Notes: generated by a model not told the origin, from the sequence alone. Positions 1 through 9,672 are shown, numbered from the stretch's first letter. The stretch is 64,000 nucleotides of DNA from Gammaproteobacteria bacterium (GCA_026708185.1 JAPOVK010000019.1:186001-250000); one strand, 5' to 3'. Numbers and translations are program-made.

Positions 1-3000
1 CGCACGCGCTGCGCATGGACCGAGAGTCCGTCCACCGCGCGCAGGCCGTCCTCGGTCTCGAGTTGAACGAGCCCGGCGTCGCCGCGCAGCGCCAGGGCAA
101 AGCCGGCCGGCCGGCCGAGATCCATGCGCAGTCCGGCAAGCCCCAGGCGCATGCTGAGTGTCGCTGGCTCGCCCTCGGCCGTGCGGCCTTCGCGCTCCAC
201 GGTCGCCTCGCCCGCGCCGAACCCCAGGATCGTCCAGACCGTGGTCCCCGGCCCCGGGCGCCACTGCACGTAGGGATGCAGGGCGGTCAAGGTGGTGTCG
301 AGCGTCCCAGCGCCGACGGCGTCGCCGTCGAATGCGTAGTTCACGTCCGCCTGCGAGCGCGACACCGACGCGCCGGCCACCCAGCCGTCCGCGTGGGCGT
401 CAGCGCCGAGGTGAAAGGACGTCAGGTTGCCGTCGTGGCTGCCGGCCTGCGGTTTTCCCTCGAACGCCTGGTAACCGGCCGCGCCCCAGACGCCCCAGGA
501 CGTTGTGGGGCTGGTGATGCCGGCCAGCGGGAAGGCGAACGACGCCGGGCGGAAGGGACGCGACGACGCGGGCGCACCCGTGCCGTGGTCGACGAAGCCG
601 CCGGGCATCGTGAACATGCCCCAATCGAGGTGCGATGCGGACGCCCCGAAGCCTGCGCGATGGCCTGCCGGCGGCATCGTCGCGGTGCCGGCGTAGTTGG
701 CGCGGACGCCCTGGGCGACCGGCATGCCAGCCAGTTCGAGACGCGCGCCGATCATGTCGGCGGCGCTGCCGAGCAGGCCGCGGCCGACCGCGGCGAGCGC
801 CGAGCGCAGCACAGCGGTCTCAGCCTCGCTCGCTTGCACGGTCACCGGCAGGAACAGCGTGATCGGCGCTCGCGTAGCCATGATCGTGATGTTCGCGGTG
901 CCTTCGCTCACCGGCGTTACCGTCAAGCTTGCACCAGTCGTGGTGGCCGTGGCGACCGCCGGGTTGTCGGACGTGGCCGCGAACGTGCCCGGGTAGCGGA
1001 TACCGACCTCCGCGAGCGCGCCGGCGAGGTCGATTGGCGGGTGCTGCCCCCCGATGCGCAGCGCGAGGGAGGCGAACTGCAACGAGGTCTCGGCACCGAC
1101 GCGGTGGTCGCTTTGCGCTCCGACGGCTGCAAACGACCGGTCGACCGGGTTGCCGCTGTCGTCGTCGATCATGCCCCCGCTGATCGCGTTTGCGGCGATG
1201 CTGATGCCGTCCTCGTCGTAGTCGCCTTCCACGACCGTGTAGCTGAACAGAAGGTCGGACGTGCCGCTGCCGCTCGCGAAGGCCGCCGGACGGGAGTTCG
1301 CGCCGATGCTCAACGTCAGCACGGGCTCGCCCGTGACGTGAACGGCATCCGTGAACGTCGCCTGGACCTCGACGACATCGCCCGGAATGTACGTGAGATC
1401 GCTCCCGGCATCGGAGACGATCTCGACCGAGTCGACGCCGGGCACGACGGCGTCCACCTTGAACCGGTCGTCGGCGGGCACGGCGTCGAACGTACGACGA
1501 GCAAGGTTGCCCGGGACGTCGGCAATGGTGCCGCCCGTGAGCGTGTCGGACTCTATGCTGACACCGTCCTCGTCCTCGTCCCCGGCGGCGACCCGGTAGC
1601 GGAACGCCAACGTATCCGTTCCGGCGCCGCCGGCAAACTGGGCGCGTCGCGCTTCCGCGCCAATCGTGAGTTCGACGACCGGTTCACCGGTTGCGGTCAC
1701 GGCCTCGGTAAAGACGACGAGCACCTCGATCTGGTCGCCGAGAACGAAGGTCCCCCCGCTTTCCGGCGGCACGATGGTCACGTCGTCGATGACCGGAACC
1801 ACGCCGTCGACGTTGAAACGAAAGCGGGTTCGCACCGCACCTAAGGCAAGGTCTGCAGGGTTGCCGGCGACGTCGGTGATAGAACCGGCCGGGAGTGCAT
1901 CCGCCGGAATGCTGACGCCATCGTCGTCTTCGTCCCCGGCGACGACTCGGTAGTGGAACACCAAGGTGTCCGTGCGGCTCCCGAGGACGTAGGCGGCCGT
2001 GCGGACTGTGGCGCCGATCTCCAGGTCGATCGTGGGTGAACCGAGGACCACGACGGCTTCGCTGAACACCACCCGGACTTCGATCCGGTCGTCGAGGATG
2101 AACGTATCGCCGCTAGCCGGCCCGACCACCTCGATGGACGCGACGACGGCGGGCGTCGAATCCTCCACCTTGTGGCCGGGATCAGCCGGCAACGCGCGGA
2201 AGTCGCGGTCTACGAGGTTGCCGGCTTCGTCGGTGATCTCGCCGCCCGTCAACCCGTTGGCGGGAACGCTGATCCCGTCCTCGTCGTGGTCGCCCTCCAC
2301 GACGGCGTAGCTGAAGAGAAGTGCGGTCGTGCCACTGCCGCTCGCGAAAGCCGCCAGACGCGAGTTCGCGCCGATGCTCAGCGTCAGCACCGGCTCCCCC
2401 GTGACGTGAACGGGACCACTGAACGTCACCTGGACCTCGACGACGTCCCCGGGGACGTACGTGGAGTCGGACCCGGCGTCGGAGACGATCTCGACCGAGT
2501 CGACGCCGGGCACGACGACCACCCTGAACCCGTCGTCGGCGGGCACCGCGTCGAACGCGCGCCGGGCCGGGTTGCCCGGGACATCCGCAATAGCGCCGCC
2601 GGAAAGTGCATTGGCGTCAATGCTGACGCCGTCCTCGTCCTCGTCCCCGACCGCGACCTGGTAGCGGAACACGAGCGTATGGGTTCCGCTCCCGGTCGCA
2701 AACTGCGCGCGCCGCGTCTCGGCGCCGATGCGCAACTCCACCGTGGGCTGGCCGTCCACGGTCACGGCCTCGCTAAAGACGACGCGCACATCGATCTGGT
2801 CGCCGAGAACGAAGGCACCGCCGCTCTCCGGCGGCACGATGGTCACATCTTCGATGACCGGAACCACCGCGTCGACGTTGAAACGAAAGCGGGTCCGCAC
2901 CGCACCCAGGCCAAGGTCTGCAGGGTTGCCGGCGACGTCGGTGATGGCACCGGCCGGGAGGGCGTCCGCCGGAATACTGATGCCGTCGTCGTCCTCGTCC

Positions 3001-6000
3001 CCGGCGACGGTCCGGTAGCGGAACACCAGGGTGTCGGTGCGGCTGCCGAGGACGTAGGCGGCCGGGCGGATTGTGGCGCCGATCTCCAGGTCGATGGCGG
3101 GCGAGCCGGCGACGACGACGGCTTCGCTGAACACGACCCGGACCTCGATCCGGTCATCGAGGATGAACGTATCGCCGCTAGGGGGCCCGACCACCTCGAT
3201 GGACGCGACGACGGGAGTGTCCGAGTCCCCCAGCACCCTATGGCCGGGGTCAGCCGGCAACGCGCGGAAGCGACGGTCGACGGGGTTGCCGGCTTCGTCG
3301 GTGATCTCGCCGCCCGTCAGTCCGTTGGCCGGAACGCTGATGCCGTCCTCGTCGATGTCGTCGGGACGAACGACGTATCCGAAGGTGAGTTCCTCTGTCC
3401 CGCTGCCGTCTTCGTAGACGGCGTGACGGGTGGCCGCCCCGACCGCGAGCGCGACGACGGGCGTCCCCGTGACAAATGCGTGCTCGTCGAACGTGACCGT
3501 CAACCGGACGGTTTGTCCGGCTCGGTACCCGTCGTGCGAGTCGCCGAGCGCGACTTCCGTGATTTCGGCGGCGCGGGCGTCTACGCGATGTGCGTTGTTG
3601 GCGGGCAATGCCGAATGCGCTCGCCCCGCCGGAACCCCTGCGGCATTGGCAATCGTACCGCCGCGCAGCGCGTTGGGACCGAAGCCGATGCCCTCGGCGG
3701 CGACGTCGCCGGGCTGGACTGTGTATCGGAACAGCAACGTGTCCGTCCGGCTGCCGCTCGCATAGGCCGCATCGTGATCGTTCGCGCCGCCGAAATCCAG
3801 GACGATGACCGGCTGTCCATCCACGCGAACAACGTCCGTGAACTCCACCTCGACCTCAACCGTCTCGCCGGCGCGGTAGGCGTTGCCACCCGGCGACGAC
3901 ACGATTTGGATGCCCCGGACCGAGGCGGTGGAGCGATGTGCATTCACCTTCGGGTTGCCCTCGGCAGCGAGACCCCGGAACATGCGATCCACGGGATTGC
4001 CGGCATCGTCCGCGATCGTCCCGCCGCTCAGCGAGGCCGGACCGGGGCCGATGCTGATACCGTCGCTGTCCACGTCGTCCGCCTGCACGGTGTAGCGGAA
4101 TTCAACGCTGGCGGTGCCGCTGCCGGTGGCGAAAGCCGCTTGCCGGGTGACGGGACCGATGGACAGCTCGAGAGTCGGTTCGCCGGAGACGTGGACTTCC
4201 TCGTCGAACCTGACCTCGACCCTGATGATCTCGTCTGTCCGATAGGTGTCCGCGGGTCGCGATACAAAGTCAACGACCGTGACCTTCGGCGGGCGGTTGT
4301 CGATGTCTGGGTTCACCGTCTGGGTGTCGTCCGCCGGCACTGCCGGGATGCGCCGGTCTGCTTCGTCCCAGTCGTTGCCGGCGTCGTCCTCGATGACGCC
4401 GCCGACCACCGCGTCCGGTCCGATGCTTACGCCGTCGGTGTCGCGATCCTCGGCGGCGACCCGGTAGACGAACTCGAGGGTTGGCGTTCCGCTGCCCTCG
4501 GTGTAGCCAGCGAGGCGCGAATGCTGTCCGATGGCAAGGATGAGGCCAAGGTCGCTGGCATCTCGCACGTGTACACGCTCGCCGAAGGTCACTTGGACGC
4601 GGATCTCGTCACCTAGCCCGTACTCGCCTTGGGTCACGATTCGAGCAGTGGTGACGGTCGGGGCATTGCCGTCGACCCTGTGGCCCGCCGCAGGCTCCAG
4701 TCCCGCGAAGGTGCGCGAGACCAGACGATCATTGGCGTCCACGATACGCCCTCCCCGGAGCGCATTCGGCCCCGGTCCGATGCTGATGCCGTCGTCGTCG
4801 CGGTCCCCGGCGCGCACCGTGTAGCGGAAGAGCAGGCTCCGCGTCCCGCTACCGTCGATGAACGACGCGGCGTTTTGGACGCCTCCCACCAGCACCAGCA
4901 GCTCCGGGTCGTCGGTGACGTAGACGGGCGCCGGGAAGTCGATCTGGATCTCGATTGGCTCGCCAGCACCGTAGGTGTCCCCGCTCGAAGGCTCGGACAC
5001 GATTGACAGCCTCGGTTCCGCCTGTCGCCCATCCACCTTGTGCCGCGGCTGAGCCGCCAGACCGACTATCGGCTCCTGGACCTCGTTGCCGGCGTTGTCA
5101 ATGATGCAAGGTTCCTCCTCTCGGTCGCAGGACAAGGCGCGGCCGCGCACGCTGATGCCGTCGTCGTCGCGGTCGGACGAGACAACGGTGTAGCGGAACC
5201 GTAGCGTCGGCGTGCCGCTGCCGTCGACGAATCCCGCCTGACGCGCTTGCGGGCCGATCTGCAAGAGGAGGAACGTGCGAATCTGGTAGGTGTGCACGAC
5301 TTCGCTGAACGTGACGTCGATGTCGATGTCTTCACCAAGGCCGTAGGTGTCGTCGTCGCCGCCATCGGAGACGATTTCAATGCCCTCCACCACCGGTCCG
5401 ATACCGTCGACCCTGTGCCGGGGAGTGTCCCCATCGTCGATGAAAGGTTCCAGGAGGCGCGCGGGGTTGCCGAACGCGTCGACTACTGTGCCGCCGACGA
5501 GGGCGTGCGCGTCGACGCCGAGGCCGTCCAGATCCAGGTCGCCCTCCTGCACACGGTAGTCGAACGTAAGATGTCGGGCGGTCTGCCGGACGAGGGTTGC
5601 CCGGCGCTTGAGGTTCGAGGAGGGCGTGTCGTTGGAGCCAAGGGACAGAATGAGCTCCAACCTGCCCGAGACGACGACGGGTTCGGCGAACTGCACCTGC
5701 ACTTCGATCAGGTCGCCGAGCGCGTACGTGCGGTCGCTCCCCGGCGACGAGAGGACCTCGACCATGGCACCGGCCGTGGCCGCCGCATCCACCTTGTGTG
5801 CCGGTTGGGCGGCCAGCGCGAGGTCGGGTTGGCCGGGTTCCGTGTTGTTCCCCGGCAGGTCCTGCACGCTGCCCCCGGTCAGCGCGGTCGACGCGATGCT
5901 GATGCCATCGGCATCGACATCGCCTTCGACGACCCGATACCGGAACGTGAGCGACGCCGTCCGCTCGCCAGCCGCGAGATGGGCCGGGGACATCGCTTCG

Positions 6001-7709
6001 CCGATGCTCAGGTTGAGCACAAGTTCCGGCGCGTGGTCAGCGACCACCCGTTCCGAGAAGTCCACCTGGACTTCGATCTCGTCGCCGACCGCGTAGGTCG
6101 AGTCGGGACCCGCATCCGAGGTGATCGCCACACCGGTCACGGCGGGAACGACGCCGTCGACCTTGTGCCGCCGTTGCGCAGGAAGCGCCGCGAAGTCGCG
6201 GATGGCCGTGTTCCCGCTCGGATCCACGATGATGCCGCCGACGAGCGACTCGGCGATCGGGCCGGCCGCAATGCCGTCGGCGTCGACATCGCCCGCGACA
6301 ATCGTGTAGCGGAACCGGAGCGCGGCCGCCGGGGCATCGGTGGTTGGCTCCACGAGATCCGCACGCTTGGTGGCGTTGCCGATGGCGAGCTCGAGCGTGG
6401 GCGCCGTTGGCGGTTCCACCACAACCGGTTCGTTGAACTCGACCGTGACTTCGACGTCCTGCCCGATGGCGTAGGTGTCGGCGCGGTCCGGCGACGAGGT
6501 GACCGAAACGCCCGTGACGACCGGGGGCTCGTTGTCGACGCCGGTCTCCACGCGGTGGCCGGTCTGCGCCGTCACCGCCGCCACGTCACCGACGAGGACG
6601 TTCCCGACGCGGTCTACTATCGAGCCCGTGAGCGCATCGGCCTCGTAGCTGATGCCGTCCTCATCCTTGTCGCCGGCAACGACCTCGTAACGGTAACGCA
6701 CGCGATTCGTGCCATCTCCCGAAAGGTAGAGCGCCGTACGGGATTCATCCGGACCGATCAGCAGCGTGAACGTGCTATCCGTAGCCACGACCACGAGTTC
6801 GCTGAACGCCACTTCGACGACGATCGCATCGCCTTCGCCGTATGTCCGGTCGGTACCGGGGTCGGACACGATGGCGGTCCGTACGACAGTCGGCTGGACC
6901 CCATCCACCCTTTGAGGTGAGCGCACCGCGGGCGTGCTGCGCTCTTCGACGTTGCCGTGAGCGTCGGCCACCACGAAACGGGCCGACGGCACCGCGAACC
7001 CGTTGCTGTCGAGATCGCCTTCCATGACCGTGTAGGTGAAATGAAGCGTCGCGCCGTCCACCGCGCCCCGAGCGAGCGTCTTTTCCGTACCGTCCAAATC
7101 GATGATGAGCGAGTCGTCCGTCCGATCGGGGGCAACGCCCTCGTCGAACTCGAGGGTGAGCGCGATGACCTCGCCCGGCGCGTAGGTGCCGTGGCCCATC
7201 GGGTTCGAGGTGACCTGCAGGGAAACCGCCCGGGGGGCAACCCCATCGACGGTGTGGTCAGCGTCGCGCGCCAAGGCCGGGTACGACCGGTCCACGATCT
7301 CGTTGGAATCGTTGCGCCGTATCGTGCCGCCGGTGAGGGCGTTCTCGGGAAATCCGACGCCGTCCTCGTCGAGGTCTCCCTTGCGCACGGTGTACGCGAA
7401 CCGGAGAGTAGTTGATCCAGAACCGTCGACGTAGCGCATCGAGTGCCGGTCCGTGCCGACCATGAGGTTGAAGACCGGTGCGCCCGTGACGGATACGGGA
7501 ACGCTGAAATCAACGCCGATTTTGATCTCGTCGGGCGTGCCGGCGGGCGAGTAGGTTTGCGCGGTGGAGAGGAACCTCACTTCGTCGATCTGCGCCAGCG
7601 CGATCGGAGCCGCGGCGGCGATGGCGACGAGAAACGCGGCGGAGACTGCGCGCCTGAGCCGCCTACAGTACGCCGGATTGGCCTGCTGCGCTGGGTAGTC
7701 TCTATCCAT
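1..7709 (-). CDS. Giant secreted repeat protein, partial: signal peptide, tandem SwmB/Ig-like repeats of about 118 aa, autotransporter-like beta-barrel C-terminus truncated by the window edge
   Basis: Reverse-strand translation from ATG at 7709 (SD AAGGAGG upstream) gives MDRDYPAQQANPAYCRRLRRAVSAAFLVAIAAAAPIALAQIDEVRF..., then repeats such as TYVPGDVVEVQVTFSGPVHVTGEPVLTLSIGANSRLAAFASGSGTTALLFSYAVVEGDHDEDGISVPANGLTGGEITDEAGN. The segments I translated are free of stops. Segment 61-290 reads PYVQWRPGPGTTVWTILGFGAGEATVEREG...LAGLRMDLGRPAGFALALRGDAGLVQLETEDGLRAVDGLSVHAQRV, typical of the barrel that ends such proteins. Confidence 0.9.
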   Translation of the reverse strand, partial: MDRDYPAQQANPAYCRRLRRAVSAAFLVAIAAAAPIALAQIDEVRFLSTAQTYSPAGTPDEIKIGVDFSVPVSVTGAPVFNLMVGTDRHSMRYVDGSGSTTLRFAYTVRKGDLDEDGVGFPENALTGGTIRRNDSNEIVDRSYPALARDADHTVDGVAPRAVSLQVTSNPMGHGTYAPGEVIALTLEFDEGVAPDRTDDSLIIDLDGTEKTLARGAVDGATLHFTYTVMEGDLDSNGFAVPSARFVVADAHGNVEERSTPAVRSPQRVDGVQPTVVRTAIVSDPGTDRTYGEGDAIVVEVAFSELVVVATDSTFTLLIGPDESRTALYLSGDGTNRVRYRYEVVAGDKDEDGISYEADALTGSIVDRVGNVLVGDVAAVTAQTGHRVETGVDNEPPVVTGVSVTSSPDRADTYAIGQDVEVTVEFNEPVVVEPPTAPTLELAIGNATKRADLVEPTTDAPAAALRFRYTIVAGDVDADGIAAGPIAESLVGGIIVDPSGNTAIRDFAALPAQRRHKVDGVVPAVTGVAITSDAGPDSTYAVGDEIEVQVDFSERVVADHAPELVLNLSIGEAMSPAHLAAGERTASLTFRYRVVEGDVDADGISIASTALTGGSVQDLPGNNTEPGQPDLALAAQPAHKVDAAATAGAMVEVLSSPGSDRTYALGDLIEVQVQFAEPVVVSGRLELILSLGSNDTPSSNLKRRATLVRQTARHLTFDYRVQEGDLDLDGLGVDAHALVGGTVVDAFGNPARLLEPFIDDGDTPRHRVDGIGPVVEGIEIVSDGGDDDTYGLGEDIDIDVTFSEVVHTYQIRTFLLLQIGPQARQAGFVDGSGTPTLRFRYTVVSSDRDDDGISVRGRALSCDREEEPCIIDNAGNEVQEPIVGLAAQPRHKVDGRQAEPRLSIVSEPSSGDTYGAGEPIEIQIDFPAPVYVTDDPELLVLVGGVQNAASFIDGSGTRSLLFRYTVRAGDRDDDGISIGPGPNALRGGRIVDANDRLVSRTFAGLEPAAGHRVDGNAPTVTTARIVTQGEYGLGDEIRVQVTFGERVHVRDASDLGLILAIGQHSRLAGYTEGSGTPTLEFVYRVAAEDRDTDGVSIGPDAVVGGVIEDDAGNDWDEADRRIPAVPADDTQTVNPDIDNRPPKVTVVDFVSRPADTYRTDEIIRVEVRFDEEVHVSGEPTLELSIGPVTRQAAFATGSGTASVEFRYTVQADDVDSDGISIGPGPASLSGGTIADDAGNPVDRMFRGLAAEGNPKVNAHRSTASVRGIQIVSSPGGNAYRAGETVEVEVEFTDVVRVDGQPVIVLDFGGANDHDAAYASGSRTDTLLFRYTVQPGDVAAEGIGFGPNALRGGTIANAAGVPAGRAHSALPANNAHRVDARAAEITEVALGDSHDGYRAGQTVRLTVTFDEHAFVTGTPVVALAVGAATRHAVYEDGSGTEELTFGYVVRPDDIDEDGISVPANGLTGGEITDEAGNPVDRRFRALPADPGHRVLGDSDTPVVASIEVVGPPSGDTFILDDRIEVRVVFSEAVVVAGSPAIDLEIGATIRPAAYVLGSRTDTLVFRYRTVAGDEDDDGISIPADALPAGAITDVAGNPADLGLGAVRTRFRFNVDAVVPVIEDVTIVPPESGGAFVLGDQIDVRVVFSEAVTVDGQPTVELRIGAETRRAQFATGSGTHTLVFRYQVAVGDEDEDGVSIDANALSGGAIADVPGNPARRAFDAVPADDGFRVVVVPGVDSVEIVSDAGSDSTYVPGDVVEVQVTFSGPVHVTGEPVLTLSIGANSRLAAFASGSGTTALLFSYAVVEGDHDEDGISVPANGLTGGEITDEAGNLVDRDFRALPADPGHKVEDSTPAVVASIEVVGPASGDTFILDDRIEVRVVFSEAVVVLGSPTIDLEIGATVRTAAYVLGSRTDTLVFHYRVVAGDEDDDGVSIPADALPAGSITDVAGNPADLALGAVRTRFRFNVDGVVPVIDDVTIVPPESGGTFVLGDQIEVLVVFTEAVTATGEPVVELTIGAEARRAQFAGGAGTDTLAFRYRVAAGDEDEDGVSIESDTLTGGTIADVPGNLARRTFDAVPADDRFKVDAVVPGVDSVEIVSDAGSDLTYIPGDVVEVQATFTDAVHVTGEPVLTLSIGANSRPAAFASGSGTSDLLFSYTVVEGDYDEDGISIAANAISGGMIDDDSGNPVDRSFAAVGAQSDHRVGAETSLQFASLALRIGGQHPPIDLAGALAEVGIRYPGTFAATSDNPAVATATTTGASLTVTPVSEGTANITIMATRAPITLFLPVTVQASEAETAVLRSALAAVGRGLLGSAADMIGARLELAGMPVAQGVRANYAGTATMPPAGHRAGFGASASHLDWGMFTMPGGFVDHGTGAPASSRPFRPASFAFPLAGITSPTTSWGVWGAAGYQAFEGKPQAGSHDGNLTSFHLGADAHADGWVAGASVSRSQADVNYAFDGDAVGAGTLDTTLTALHPYVQWRPGPGTTVWTILGFGAGEATVEREGRTAEGEPATLSMRLGLAGLRMDLGRPAGFALALRGDAGLVQLETEDGLRAVDGLSVHAQRV
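1155..3290. repeat. Higher-order tandem duplication of a three-repeat block, about 1,066 bp (about 1155-2222 and 2223-3290)
   Basis: Long near-identical stretches offset by 1065-1068 nt, e.g. cggagacgatctcgaccgagtcgacgccgggcacgacg at 1412 and 2480, gttgaaacgaaagcgggt at 1812 and 2877, ggcttcgtcggtgatctcgccgcccgtca at about 2223 and 3291. Confidence 0.8.
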
Positions 7710-7931
7710 GACCTGAAGTCCTCCTTGGTGCAGTTCGAGCGGGAGGCGCCGGTCCAGGCGGCACAGGCTTGCATGGGGACACGCCGACAACCGGCAGGTC
7801 GCCGTATCGGTGCTGTCCCACCATGTCCTCCCCAAATTGCCAGTCCCTCGGCCGGCCCGCGAATGGTGGACGCTTCCGCAATCGGTGTCCACATGGCCTA
7901 GACCATCGCAGACGACCGGCGGGTCAGTCAA

Positions 7932-7947
7932 CTCCCGAAGTCGTCCA
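7932..7947. repeat. Left copy of the 16-bp target site duplication (CTCCCGAAGTCGTCCA)
   Basis: Identical to 9453-9468, directly abutting the IS terminus. Confidence 0.88.
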
Positions 7948-8022
7948 TGTCAGTAGCAGATGATCTGTCCGCTTTTGTAGCACGTAAGTTGTCCGCTTTT
8001 GTCGAGCCCGGAAGGAGGCTTG

Positions 8023-9195
8023 GTGAGGCGGACGGAGTGGCTGCAGGAGACGAGGATGTTGAGATTCGAGGAGGCGTTTGCGGGATGGACGGAGAAGCGT
8101 CTGACGCAGGAGGAGGCGGCACGGCTGCTTGGCGTGTGCGCGCGGACGTTCCGACGCTACGTGGACCGCTTCGAGGACGGCGGCCTGGACGGTCTGGCGG
8201 ACAAGCGGCTGTCGCAGGTGTCGTCGCGATGCGCACCGACGGACGAGGTGCTGCGTCTCGAGACGCTGTACCGGGAGAGCTACCAGGGGTGGTCGGTGGC
8301 GCACTTCCACGACATGTACCGGGACCGCCATGCGGGCGAGCGCTCGTACACGTGGGTGAAGAACCGGCTGCAGGCGGCGGGCCTGGTGTCGAAGGGCAAG
8401 CGGCGCGGAACGCCGCGGCGCAAGCGCGACCGGGCGCCGATCCCGGGGCTGCTGCTGCACCAGGACGGCTCGCCGCACGAGTGGGTGGCGGGCGCGCAGT
8501 GGGATCTGATCGTGACGATGGACGACGCGACCTCGGAGGTCTACTCCGGCTTCTTCGTCGAGGAGGAGGGGACCTGGTCGAGCTTCCGCGGAGTGCGCGA
8601 GACGCTCTCGAAGCGCGGTCTGTTCAGCAGCCTGTACACGGACCGGGGATCGCACTACTGGCACACGCCGGTGGCGGGCGGCAAGGTGGACAAGGCCAAC
8701 CCGACGCAGTTCGGCCGGGCGATGGCGGAGCTGGGGGTCGAGATGATCCCGCCGTACTCGCCGGAGGCGCGCGGCCGGTCGGAGCGCTGGTTCGAGACGG
8801 TCCAGGGGCGGCTGCCGAAGGAGCTCGCCCTGGAGGGGATCGCGGCGATGCCGGAGGCGAACGCGTATCTGCGCGAGTCGTTCTGGCCGCGGATGAACCG
8901 CCGCTTCGGCGTCGAGGCGGCGGCGCCGGGCAGCGCGTTCGTTCCGCTGGGGGACGTCGGCCTGGACGACATCCTGTGCCTGAAGGCGGAACGCACGGTG
9001 ACCCGGGACAACTGCGTGGACTACCGGGGCCGGCAGCTCCAACTGCCCGTCGGCCACGGTCGCCACTACGTCAAGCGTCGGGTCCGCGTGCACGAGCATG
9101 CCGACGGGACGCTGTCGGTGTTCCACGGCCCCCGGCGCCTGGCGCGGTACCACGGCGGCGCGCCGGCCGAGCCGATGCCCCTGGCGGCGGGCTGA
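8023..9195 (+). CDS. ISNCY/IS1202-type DDE transposase
   Basis: N-terminal HTH (TQEEAARLLGVCARTFRRYVDRFEDGGLDGLADKR), integrase-core pattern (LIVTMDDATSEVYSGFF, SLYTDRGSHYW, PPYSPEARGRSERWFETVQGRLPKEL). SD ggaagg precedes TTG/GTG near 8020-8023; exact start uncertain. Confidence 0.88.
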   Translation: MRRTEWLQETRMLRFEEAFAGWTEKRLTQEEAARLLGVCARTFRRYVDRFEDGGLDGLADKRLSQVSSRCAPTDEVLRLETLYRESYQGWSVAHFHDMYRDRHAGERSYTWVKNRLQAAGLVSKGKRRGTPRRKRDRAPIPGLLLHQDGSPHEWVAGAQWDLIVTMDDATSEVYSGFFVEEEGTWSSFRGVRETLSKRGLFSSLYTDRGSHYWHTPVAGGKVDKANPTQFGRAMAELGVEMIPPYSPEARGRSERWFETVQGRLPKELALEGIAAMPEANAYLRESFWPRMNRRFGVEAAAPGSAFVPLGDVGLDDILCLKAERTVTRDNCVDYRGRQLQLPVGHGRHYVKRRVRVHEHADGTLSVFHGPRRLARYHGGAPAEPMPLAAG

Positions 9196-9305
9196 CGGAT
9201 GTTCGCCGGAACGCCACGCGATCCGCCGTGTCAACCCGCTTCGCGGGTCCTCCGCTTCGCTGCGGCCCTTCGGGTGACACGACGGACCCCGCGGCGAGGA
9301 GGTGG

Positions 9306-9337
9306 GTGATGACCGGAAGGGGACTTCCGGTCATCAC
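9306..9337. terminator. Perfect 14-bp stem hairpin with 4-nt loop, between transposase stop and IS right end
   Basis: GTGATGACCGGAAG-GGGA-CTTCCGGTCATCAC. No T-tract follows, so classical intrinsic termination is uncertain. Confidence 0.6.
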
Positions 9338-9452
9338 GGACCGGCTGGTCGAACATGGCCCCCTACGGCCTGCTGCGGCCACGAAACGCACGCCGCGGAG
9401 ACCGGACAGATCATGTGCCAGCAAAAGCGGACAGTTCAATTTGCTACCGACA

Positions 9453-9468
9453 CTCCCGAAGTCGTCCA
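9453..9468. repeat. Right copy of the 16-bp target site duplication (CTCCCGAAGTCGTCCA)
   Basis: Identical to 7932-7947. Confidence 0.88.
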
Positions 9469-9672
9469 CTGAGAAGCCAGGACAGCGTCGCGACCCTGCT
9501 CCCACGCAAGCTACCGCAATGCCCAAGCGACGGAAGACCCACTCGTCTATCATGAGGCCAGTTCGATCAAGGAGTTTCCGCCGAATGCACCAGCGAAGTG
9601 CAGCGGGACACTAGGGTTTTGGAACGACCCGCATTCGCGACGAGTCGCCGTCGGACGACCGGTCGCCGCACC

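Larger units (their letters stand above)
7948..9452 (+). mobile_element. Complete insertion sequence, IS1202/ISNCY-like, 1505 bp, TGTC...GACA ends
   Basis: Left end TGTCAGTAGCAGATGATCTGTCCGCTTTTG; right end reverse complement TGTCGGTAGCAAATTGAACTGTCCGCTTTTG. Flanked by identical 16-bp CTCCCGAAGTCGTCCA at 7932-7947 and 9453-9468. Contains a DDE transposase. Confidence 0.9.

Noticed and set aside
1155-3290. CRISPR-like array
   Set aside because: Repeat units are about 355 bp and coding, forming protein domains; no short direct repeats with unique spacers.
15-7901. Many plus-strand ORFs over the adhesin (e.g. 15-1844, 2172-4616, 5247-6920)
   Set aside because: They are antisense shadows of the repetitive minus-strand gene; their low-complexity Arg/Val/Asp-rich repeats mirror the real repeats.
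7924-9614. Long ORFs antisense or alternate-frame to the transposase (7924-9234 minus, 7947-9614 plus)
   Set aside because: The 7999-9195 frame has clear transposase motifs; the others are Arg/Ala/Gly/His-rich shadows.
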